Positions 1 through 5,310 of a stretch of DNA of 6,353 bases are shown here, piece after piece. Below the pieces are notes generated by a model. The model worked only from the letters and a program-made list of their open reading frames with translations. It was not told the origin of the DNA and made no database searches. Within the stretch, counting starts at the first letter, position 1; each line of letters opens with the position of its first letter. The stretch comes from Gammaproteobacteria bacterium (lineage in GTDB: Bacteria > Pseudomonadota > Gammaproteobacteria > Steroidobacterales > Woeseiaceae), in NCBI GenBank assembly GCA_003645495.1, contig QNFK01000115.1:1-6353 (forward strand). The letters are read 5' to 3'. The position numbers and the translations under genes are program-made.

Positions 1-207
1 AGTTGCACCATGTGCGTTCATCGCGTCGATGCCAATCAGCAACCAGCGTGTGTCGAAGCCTGTAACGATACCGGCGGCGGAGCCATGCTGTTCGGCGATC
101 GTAACGATCCCGACAGTGAAATTTCAAAGCGTGTGGCGACATACGCGTCACAGCAAATTCGCGCCGACCTGGGAACCGATCCGGGCGTGCGTTACCGGGG
201 CCTTTGA
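1..207 (+). CDS. dsrO: DsrO, periplasmic iron-sulfur subunit of the DsrMKJOP complex (3' end only)
   Basis: Only the last 68 residues are in the window; the reading frame is open from base 1, so the start and any Tat signal lie upstream. The visible part has a ferredoxin-type cluster motif C-x2-C-x11-C-x3-C (visible residues 2, 5, 17, 21), then an FGDRNDPDSEIS segment of the kind that follows the last cluster in DmsB/TtrB/DsrO-type electron-transfer subunits, and a tail ending GVRYRGL. The family hands electrons between a periplasmic partner and an NrfD-like membrane protein. The stop codon lies one base before the GTG of dsrP, so the two genes are almost certainly co-transcribed and translationally coupled. 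Naming it DsrO rather than another NrfC/SoeB-like subunit rests on the dsrP and dsrN neighbours. Confidence is high for the family and good for the name. Confidence 0.82.
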   Translation, partial: SCTMCVHRVDANQQPACVEACNDTGGGAMLFGDRNDPDSEISKRVATYASQQIRADLGTDPGVRYRGL

Positions 208-208
208 A

Positions 209-1447
209 GTGAAGCGCATCGTATACAGCGAAATTCACGGCCGCAGCGGCGGTTTCTACCTGCTTGCTGCGCTTCTCGGTAGCTTCGTCCTGTCCGGACT
301 GGTGGCCGCCATGTATATGGAACATCACGGGCATTACGTCACCGGGATGAATAACCAGATCGTCTGGGGCATGCCGCATGTATTCGCAATATTTCTCATC
401 GTGGCCGCATCCGGCGCACTCAACGTTGCCTCAATCGGCACCGTCTTTGGCAAGTCAATGTATAAACCGCTGGGTCGGTTATCAGGCCTGTTGGCGCTGG
501 CGCTCCTGATTGGCGGCCTCGCTGTGCTCGTGCTGGATCTTGGCCGACCTGATCGTTTGATTGTTGCGATGACCACTTACAACTTCAAATCAATTTTCGC
601 CTGGAACATTTATCTGTATGTCGGCTTCATCGCTGTTGTCGTGGTTTACCTCTGGCTGCAGATGGAACGGCGTATGAACCGCTACGTCAAAGCGGCCGGT
701 ATGGTCGCATTTATCTGGCGACTGATCCTCACGACCGGTACTGGTTCGATCTTCGGTTTCCTGGTTGCACGTGAAGCGTATGATTCGGCTGTTATGGCGC
801 CACTGTTTATTGCCATGTCTTTTTCCATTGGTCTCGCCGCCTATATTCTTGTCCTGGTCGCTTCCTGCTACGGCAGTGGCCGGACCGTAGGTGATCTCGT
901 GGTACATCGACTGGGCAGGCTGCTGGGTGTTTTTATCGCTGTGGTGCTCTACTTCACCGCTGTGCAACACCTGACCAATCTGTATGCAGCCGAGCACGCT
1001 GGCGTGGAGCATTTTATTCTGCTCAGCGGCGGAATCTATACCCTGTTGTTCTGGGTCGTCCAGGTACTTATTGGCGGAATCCTGCCGCTGATGCTGGTTT
1101 TCCGCGCGCCAGCGCCCGGGCCGGATCATAAGGGTTCCGGTAGCGGCGTGATACTGGCGGCGACGATGGTGATTATTGGCGGGTTCGCGCAGGTCTATGT
1201 GATCGTAATCGGCGGACAGGCCTGGCCACTGAACCTGTTTCCGGGCATGGAGGTGTCTTCCAGTTTCTATGATGGCGCCATTTCCAGCTATACGCCAAGC
1301 CTCGTTGAAATTGGCCTCGGTTTGGGTGGCGTTGCGCTTGCGGGTCTCATCGTTCTCTTCGGCATAAAGGTATTACGCTTTCTGCCAACAACGCTTGCAA
1401 ACTCTTCGGTAGAACCGGATGGTACTGCCGCGACTGTTCAATCGTAG
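209..1447 (+). CDS. dsrP: DsrP, NrfD-like integral membrane subunit of DsrMKJOP
   Basis: This is a 412-residue polytopic membrane protein of the NrfD/PsrC superfamily. Hydrophobic segments lie at about residues 16-37, 54-76, 92-111, 129-150, 163-187, 197-219, 238-259, 269-297, 312-335 and 365-388. That gives ten helices, as expected for DsrP. Family-like stretches are the WGMPHVFAIF run at helix 2 and the LDLGRPDR loop after helix 3. The role known for the family is quinone/quinol exchange in the membrane, connected to the periplasmic DsrO and DsrJ subunits. The frame stays open back to an ATG at 29, but that would place 60 polar residues inside the dsrO coding region. The GTG at 209, one base after the dsrO stop and opening with VKRIVYSEIHGRS, is therefore chosen; GGGG at 197-200 may serve as ribosome-binding site. 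A SoeC- or PsrC-like anchor is the alternative; the following dsrN argues for DsrP. Confidence 0.88.
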   Translation: MKRIVYSEIHGRSGGFYLLAALLGSFVLSGLVAAMYMEHHGHYVTGMNNQIVWGMPHVFAIFLIVAASGALNVASIGTVFGKSMYKPLGRLSGLLALALLIGGLAVLVLDLGRPDRLIVAMTTYNFKSIFAWNIYLYVGFIAVVVVYLWLQMERRMNRYVKAAGMVAFIWRLILTTGTGSIFGFLVAREAYDSAVMAPLFIAMSFSIGLAAYILVLVASCYGSGRTVGDLVVHRLGRLLGVFIAVVLYFTAVQHLTNLYAAEHAGVEHFILLSGGIYTLLFWVVQVLIGGILPLMLVFRAPAPGPDHKGSGSGVILAATMVIIGGFAQVYVIVIGGQAWPLNLFPGMEVSSSFYDGAISSYTPSLVEIGLGLGGVALAGLIVLFGIKVLRFLPTTLANSSVEPDGTAATVQS

Positions 1448-1452
1448 TGCCC

Positions 1453-1468
1453 ATACGAATTCGCGTAT
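1453..1468 (+). other. small inverted repeat just before the dsrN start
   Basis: ATACG (1453-1457) and CGTAT (1464-1468) are perfectly complementary around a 6-base loop, followed by a short T-rich run ending 6 bases before the dsrN TTG start. The stem is only 5 bp, and two of those are at A/T-rich ends. It is too weak to call a terminator; it might modestly affect dsrN translation, or be chance. Confidence 0.25.
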
Positions 1469-1474
1469 TTTGAT

Positions 1475-2869
1475 TTGGCTCACTTTTATATAGCAGCAGC
1501 ACATAAGTCCTCCGGCAAGACGTCGATCTCCATCGGGCTTGCAGCCGCGATGGCAAAACAGGGCCTGGCAGTCCAGCCATTCAAGAAAGGTCCTGACTAC
1601 ATTGATCCCTTATGGCTAACGCGAGCCGCCGGCCACGTTTGTTACAACCTCGATTTTTTTACCATGTCGCATGCGGAGATTCTATCCACTTTCATGTCCG
1701 GAGACGTCGACGCCGACATCAGTTTGATTGAAGGCAATAAAGGCCTCTACGATGGTTTGGCAGTTGACGGATCAGACAGCAATGCGGCATTGGCGAAAAT
1801 GCTGGCCACACCGGTGGTCCTGGTTATTGACACAGTCGGAATGACCAGAGGCATCGCACCGTTAATTAAAGGATACCTGGACTTCGATCCGGAGATAAAC
1901 ATTTGTGGCGTTATCCTTAACAAAGTGGGCGGAGCACGTCATGAGGGAAAGCTGCGGGCAGCGCTGGAACGATATACGGATGTCGAAGTGCTCGGAGCAA
2001 TTGGTCGTGATCGGGCGCTGGAAATTCCAGAGCGGCATCTTGGCCTCATTCCGGCGAATGAGGATTCAAGTGCCGATGCAATGATTACACGCCTTTCTGA
2101 TGCTGTTAGTAACGGCATCGATATTAACCGCCTGATCGAGCTCGCAGGTGCCGCTAAAGTACCAGCTGCCAAGCCGGCAACAATTACCAATGTTGATAAT
2201 CCGATTCCAGACGTACGCATCGCAATTGCTCGTGATGCAGCATTCGGCTTTTACTATCACGATGATCTTGCGGCATTCGCAAAGGCCGGCGCGGAACTCG
2301 TGCCATTCGATACACTCAAAGATCCACATCTGCCTGACGTTGACGGTTTGTTTATTGGCGGCGGTTTTCCCGAAACTCATTTATCCGCGCTGGCCGCCAA
2401 CGAAGAGTTACTCACGAACATCCGCGGGGCATTAGCGTCCGGCATGCCGGCCTATGCGGAATGTGGTGGTTTGATGTACCTGGCGCAGAGCATTCGATGG
2501 AATGATGAGAAACTCGATATGGTCGGTGCAATACCTGGTGATGTTGTTGTCGAAGATCGCCCGCAAGGAAGGGGATATGTGATTTTGGAGGAAACCGGCA
2601 AGCGGCCATGGTCGCCGGCGGCCAATGCGCAGAATGATTCCGGCAACATCATTTCAGCACACGAATTCCATCATGCGAGACTGGAAAACCTGCCAGACAA
2701 TCTCGATTATGCATTCAGGGTAAAGCGTGGCAGCTGCATAGACGGCCAGCATGATGGTCTTATTACAGGCAACCTGTTGGCGGGCTTTGCGCACCACCGA
2801 AATACGGCAGGCAACCCCTGGGTAGATCAGTTCGTTGCCTTTGTCCGTGAAAAGTCGCGGTATAATTAG
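1475..2869 (+). CDS. dsrN: DsrN, CobB-like siroheme amidase (glutamine-dependent)
   Basis: This 464-residue protein has the two-domain layout of cobyrinic acid a,c-diamide synthase (CobB/CbiA). The N-terminal ATP-binding domain opens with a P-loop-like AHKSSGKTS (residues 9-17), followed by FKKGPDYIDP near residue 36 and an EGNKGLYDG segment near residue 90. The C-terminal class-I glutamine amidotransferase domain has GGGFPE near residue 295, the nucleophile Cys330 in AECGGLMYL, an HEFHH motif from His396 and a late AGFAHHR with His440/441. In dsr clusters this homologue is DsrN, which amidates siroheme to the form used by DsrAB sulfite reductase. The start is TTG: the frame runs back to the dsrP stop with no ATG or GTG, and the first internal ATG falls after the P-loop, which a real enzyme cannot lose. 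No purine-rich ribosome-binding site precedes it. It sits 27 bases after dsrP. True CobB of cobalamin synthesis is the alternative, disfavoured by context. Confidence 0.9.
   Translation: MAHFYIAAAHKSSGKTSISIGLAAAMAKQGLAVQPFKKGPDYIDPLWLTRAAGHVCYNLDFFTMSHAEILSTFMSGDVDADISLIEGNKGLYDGLAVDGSDSNAALAKMLATPVVLVIDTVGMTRGIAPLIKGYLDFDPEINICGVILNKVGGARHEGKLRAALERYTDVEVLGAIGRDRALEIPERHLGLIPANEDSSADAMITRLSDAVSNGIDINRLIELAGAAKVPAAKPATITNVDNPIPDVRIAIARDAAFGFYYHDDLAAFAKAGAELVPFDTLKDPHLPDVDGLFIGGGFPETHLSALAANEELLTNIRGALASGMPAYAECGGLMYLAQSIRWNDEKLDMVGAIPGDVVVEDRPQGRGYVILEETGKRPWSPAANAQNDSGNIISAHEFHHARLENLPDNLDYAFRVKRGSCIDGQHDGLITGNLLAGFAHHRNTAGNPWVDQFVAFVREKSRYN
2835..2866 (+). promoter_or_regulatory. possible sox promoter with a perfect TATAAT box inside the dsrN 3' end
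   Basis: TATAAT at 2861-2866 matches the sigma-70 -10 consensus exactly and lies 56 bases before the soxY start. The -35 side is poor: TTGCCT at 2835-2840 is 20 bases away and TTGTCC at 2841-2846 only 14 bases away, against an ideal 17. No TG extension precedes the box. The same bases encode the Tyr-Asn-stop end of DsrN, so chance is a real possibility. Confidence 0.3.
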
Positions 2870-2910
2870 TGCAGTTAAGTTGTCAGTAATTTTTGTGGTG
2901 CACCCATTTC

Positions 2911-2914
2911 GGAG
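2911..2914 (+). promoter_or_regulatory. ribosome-binding site of soxY
   Basis: GGAG lies 7 bases before the ATG at 2922, an ideal spacing. It fixes the soxY start there and excludes the longer open frame that reaches back into dsrN. It is one of the clearest ribosome-binding sites in the window. Confidence 0.7.
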
Positions 2915-2921
2915 ATCGAAA

Positions 2922-3374
2922 ATGCACATCGGTAAAAGAATGTTTATTAAAGGCGGGCTGGCGTTTGCCGCACTTGTCGCTCTGCCACGGGCATTGCTCG
3001 CAGCAGTATGGCCGGAGAAGGCCTTTAACGTTACGACGGCTAGCGAGGCGATGAATGAACTACTGGGATCTGACCAGACAGTACACTCGGACGAAATCAG
3101 CCTGAAGGCGCCGGAGATTGCCGAAAATGGCGCCGTTGTCCCGGTCAAGATAAAGACGACTTTGAAAAACGTTCAGTCGATCAGCATTGTCGTCGAAAAA
3201 AACCCCAGACCCCTGGCGGCGACGGTCGAAATCCTGCCAGGCACGCTGCCGGAGTTTTCAAGTCGCATAAAGATGCGCGAAACCTCGGATGTGACGGTCG
3301 TCGTCAAGACAGACAGCGGCCTTTTTAGCACATCGAAGGAAATAAAAGTGACCATTGGCGGTTGCGGCGGCTAG
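2922..3374 (+). CDS. soxY: SoxY, sulfur-carrier subunit of SoxYZ
   Basis: This 150-residue exported protein ends in GGCGG, the flexible C-terminal arm whose cysteine (second-last-but-one position) carries thiosulfate-derived sulfur as a covalent adduct in the periplasm. The N-terminus GKRMFIKGGLAFAAL followed by a hydrophobic stretch and ALLAA looks like a Tat signal in which the usual Arg-Arg pair is Lys-Arg; the mature part would begin near VWPEKAF, a typical SoxY opening. The middle is rich in beta-strand-like alternation, as in the immunoglobulin-like SoxY fold. The length is normal. soxZ follows after 25 bases, and SoxYZ acts as a heterodimer that is usually exported together on the SoxY signal, since SoxZ has none. 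The ATG at 2922 is chosen for its ribosome-binding site and for giving a proper signal peptide. Confidence 0.95.
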   Translation: MHIGKRMFIKGGLAFAALVALPRALLAAVWPEKAFNVTTASEAMNELLGSDQTVHSDEISLKAPEIAENGAVVPVKIKTTLKNVQSISIVVEKNPRPLAATVEILPGTLPEFSSRIKMRETSDVTVVVKTDSGLFSTSKEIKVTIGGCGG

Positions 3375-3399
3375 GCCGCGCGACCCCGGGAGAAAGATA

Positions 3400-3714
3400 A
3401 TGGCGAGCACGATCAAAGTTAAAGCGAAAGTTTCAGGTGGTGTTGCAGACGTCAAAAGCCTGATGTTACATCCTATGGAAACCGGCGCTCGAGTTGATGC
3501 AGAAACAGAGGCTGTCGTGCCTATGCATTTTATTACGCAGCTCACGTTTACTAACAACGACAAAGTCGTGATGGTCGCCAACTTCAGCACGGCTGTTTCG
3601 CGTGATCCATATTTTAGCTTCAAGTTTTCGAATGCCAGCGTTGGTGACACGCTCAAAGTTGCCTGGGTCGACAACAATGGCGGCACAGATGAAATTGAAT
3701 CTGTACTGGAGTAG
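3400..3714 (+). CDS. soxZ: SoxZ, partner subunit of the SoxYZ sulfur carrier
   Basis: This 104-residue protein without a signal peptide is of normal length for SoxZ. Family-like segments are LMLHPMETG near residue 22, a PMHFI stretch near residue 41, AVSRDPYFSFKF near residue 64 and a KVAWVDNNG segment near the end. SoxZ forms a heterodimer with SoxY and helps the carrier dock with the other Sox enzymes. With no signal of its own it is expected to leave the cell bound to SoxY. The ATG at 3400 is preceded by GGAG at 3389-3392 with 7 bases between. The open frame extends upstream to a TTG at 3355 inside soxY, but this would add a nonsense Ala/Arg-rich stretch and has no support. soxA starts 27 bases after the stop. 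Confidence 0.95.
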   Translation: MASTIKVKAKVSGGVADVKSLMLHPMETGARVDAETEAVVPMHFITQLTFTNNDKVVMVANFSTAVSRDPYFSFKFSNASVGDTLKVAWVDNNGGTDEIESVLE

Positions 3715-3741
3715 ACGAACATCATTTGCTCGGGTGCACGC

Positions 3742-4578
3742 ATGAGAAAGGCAACAACTATTATTGCTCTTGTTCTTGCTGCATTGTTTGCGCAACAAAC
3801 GGCCATGGCTGACCCGGAGGAAGACCGGCTCGCGTTCATTGCCTTTTATCAGGCACGCTTTCCTGAAATCCCGCTCGCGGAATATGCCAATGGGATTTAC
3901 GCCATTGACGAGGACGCGCGCGAGCAGTGGCTGGAAATAGAAATATTCCCACCGTATGAGTTTGCCGTTGAGCAGGGTCAGGAATTCTGGGAGGAAGTCT
4001 TTGCCGATGGAAAAACCTACACTGATTGCTTCGCTCAACCGATCGCAGAAATCAGGCCGCTATATCCCCGTTTTGATAGTGACCGCGATACGGTAGTCAC
4101 GCTTGAATCCGAGATTAATTACTGCAGGACCACACACCACGAACCTGAACTCGACTATGCCAAGCCGGAAATAACTGCGATTACCGCCTATCTCGCCTTT
4201 GAAGCGAGAGGCAACATACTGGATATTCGTGTCGGTGATGATCCGCGTGCACTCGCGGCCTATGAGGCTGGCAAGCAGTTCTACTACAGCAAGCGTGGCC
4301 AACTGAATTTCGCCTGCGTGGACTGCCATGGAATTTCATCCGGACTATATGCCAGGGCTGACAGGTTGAGTGCAAGCCTCGGACACACGACTCATTTTCC
4401 CGTCTACCGCTCCAAGTTTGGCCGCATGCTATCCATCCACGAGCGTTTTTCGGGTTGCGTATTTGATGTCCGCGCAAAGCCATTTGCACTGCAAAGCGAG
4501 GAATTTCGCAATCTCGAGTACTTTCTTAATTATATGAGTAACGGATTTGAGGTTAATGGACCGGGCGCGCGTAAGTAG
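3742..4578 (+). CDS. soxA: SoxA, single-heme c-type cytochrome of SoxXA
   Basis: This 278-residue protein begins with a Sec signal peptide (MRKATT, a hydrophobic core, then QQTAMA before DPEED). There is one heme c motif, CVDCH, at residues 192-196. The conserved cysteine that acts as heme ligand and becomes persulfurated in SoxA is at 239 in SGCVFDVRAKPF, matching the family pattern. Two further cysteines, 96 and 128, lie in the N-terminal half where diheme SoxA proteins have another heme; here no CxxCH is present, so they probably form a disulfide as in the monoheme class. SoxA with SoxX joins thiosulfate to the SoxY cysteine, releasing two electrons. No soxX or soxB lies in the window. The ribosome-binding site is poor (only GGG at 3732-3734). 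The identification is firm. Confidence 0.95.
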   Translation: MRKATTIIALVLAALFAQQTAMADPEEDRLAFIAFYQARFPEIPLAEYANGIYAIDEDAREQWLEIEIFPPYEFAVEQGQEFWEEVFADGKTYTDCFAQPIAEIRPLYPRFDSDRDTVVTLESEINYCRTTHHEPELDYAKPEITAITAYLAFEARGNILDIRVGDDPRALAAYEAGKQFYYSKRGQLNFACVDCHGISSGLYARADRLSASLGHTTHFPVYRSKFGRMLSIHERFSGCVFDVRAKPFALQSEEFRNLEYFLNYMSNGFEVNGPGARK

Positions 4579-4597
4579 CCGGGCGATCAGTAACGGT

Positions 4598-5200
4598 ATG
4601 AAAATAAAGCTAAAAACCAACTTCGCCAGATTGCTGGTAATAATGACCGTGCTGACCACGGGCATGGTTTTGGCTGACACAGCGGAAACCAGGAATTCGC
4701 GTGAGTATTTTTTTACCCTGACATTCGGTGATCTTCCCGAGGAACTGGCAACAGCAGGCGATGCTGGCAAGCTCGGCATGCTGCTGTTTTTTGAGGCGGA
4801 GGATTGCCCGTATTGTCAGCATATGCTGAAGAAGGTATTTAGTCAGACAAACGTTCAGGACTGGTACGAGGAGCGTTTTGTCAGCATCGCCATCGACATT
4901 CATGGTGATGTCGAGATGCAGGACTTCGCTGGCGTTACTCTGCCCTCCAAGGTGTTTTCGGACCAGCAAGGCGTATTCCTGACCCCGGTGATTTCATTTG
5001 TCGATCTTGATGGCGAGGAGATGTACCGCCACCTCGGCATGATCGCGACTCCGCAGGAGTTTCTGATTCTCGGGGCGTACATTGATGGCGGTCATTATAA
5101 GAATACGCAGTATGACGATTATGCAAAGGCGCGTGGCGTGATGAAATCTGACGGAACTCTTATAACTCCGGCTGCGGAAGATGACGAAAAAACTGATTGA
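4598..5200 (+). CDS. soxW: SoxW-like periplasmic thioredoxin-fold protein
   Basis: This 200-residue protein has an N-terminal signal peptide (MKIKLK, then a hydrophobic stretch ending MVLA before DTAET). The thioredoxin fold shows an active-site CPYC at residues 70-73 inside LLFFEAEDCPYCQHML, and the cis-proline expected opposite it in FLTPVISF (Pro130), followed by a DGEE turn and GMIATPQEF. The tail is acidic (EDDEKTD). In sox clusters such proteins (SoxW, SoxS) are thought to keep Sox cysteines reduced or to release misloaded sulfur from SoxY. The gap to soxA is 19 bases. The frame is open further back, to an ATG at 4556 and a TTG at 4547, both inside soxA, but only the ATG at 4598 places a charged N-terminus directly before the hydrophobic core. 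Its exact partner cannot be read from sequence, so the gene symbol is tentative while the fold is not. Confidence 0.75.
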   Translation: MKIKLKTNFARLLVIMTVLTTGMVLADTAETRNSREYFFTLTFGDLPEELATAGDAGKLGMLLFFEAEDCPYCQHMLKKVFSQTNVQDWYEERFVSIAIDIHGDVEMQDFAGVTLPSKVFSDQQGVFLTPVISFVDLDGEEMYRHLGMIATPQEFLILGAYIDGGHYKNTQYDDYAKARGVMKSDGTLITPAAEDDEKTD

Positions 5201-5201
5201 A

Positions 5202-5232
5202 TTGACGTGCCGCTCTGAGCAAAACGTAAGCA
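5202..5232 (+). promoter_or_regulatory. weak promoter candidate ahead of the YeeE/YedE gene
   Basis: TTGACG at 5202-5207 is one base from the sigma-70 -35 consensus, two bases after the stop of the thioredoxin gene. The bases 17 to 19 further on (CGTAAG to TAAGCA, ending 5232) are a poor -10. The 110-base gap, the largest in the window, makes a separate promoter plausible, but the evidence is thin. Confidence 0.2.
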
Positions 5233-5253
5233 AAAACTGAATATTCCTGATCT

Positions 5254-5282
5254 CATCCGTTTCGCGACAGCGCAAACGGATG
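5254..5282 (+). repeat. strong inverted repeat in the 110-base intergenic gap
   Basis: CATCCGTTT (5254-5262) and AAACGGATG (5274-5282) are perfect reverse complements. Inside them GCG (5264-5266) pairs with CGC (5271-5273) around an ACAG loop, leaving one bulged C. The whole forms a 12-bp stem. No T-run follows on the + strand (TACAAGGCAG), and none in the opposite sense, so it is not a standard intrinsic terminator. Its place 28 bases before the next start suggests an mRNA stability or processing hairpin, an attenuating structure, or a protein-binding palindrome. Confidence 0.6.
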
Positions 5283-5298
5283 TACAAGGCAGAAAATT

Positions 5299-5303
5299 GG
5301 GAG
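5299..5303 (+). promoter_or_regulatory. ribosome-binding site of the YeeE/YedE gene
   Basis: GGGAG lies 7 bases before GTG (5311) and 10 bases before the next in-frame ATG (5314). The spacing favours the GTG slightly; the ATG remains possible and changes the protein by one residue. Confidence 0.6.
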
Positions 5304-5310
5304 ATACAAC

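Noticed and set aside
29..208. Upstream extension of the dsrP frame to an ATG at 29
   Set aside because: It overlaps the dsrO frame almost completely, adds 60 residues unlike any NrfD-family N-terminus, and the GTG at 209 gives the expected length.
590..1129. 179-residue open frame on the minus strand inside dsrP
   Set aside because: It is antisense to a clear membrane-protein gene; its polar His/Asn/Gln-rich composition is what the complement of hydrophobic codons yields.
1475..2869. Reading the CobB-like gene as part of a cobalamin pathway
   Set aside because: The domain layout would allow it, but no other cobalamin gene is near and the position directly after dsrO-dsrP matches dsrN.
2880..2909. 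Promoter with TTGTCA at 2880-2885 ahead of soxY
   Set aside because: The -35 match is good, but the sequence 17-18 bases on (CCCATTT) is a poor -10 and transcription would start at or in the ribosome-binding site.
3258..4038. Two minus-strand open frames of 193 and 190 residues across soxY, soxZ and soxA
   Set aside because: They overlap each other and three firmly identified + strand genes, and show no recognizable domain or plausible start signal.
4547..4597. Earlier start for the thioredoxin-like gene (TTG 4547 or ATG 4556), overlapping soxA
   Set aside because: It would put a polar arginine-rich extension before the signal peptide; the ATG at 4598 gives a normal Sec signal.
5254..5290. 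Rho-independent terminator after the thioredoxin-like gene
   Set aside because: The stem is good but no T-run follows on either strand, so it is listed as an inverted repeat only.
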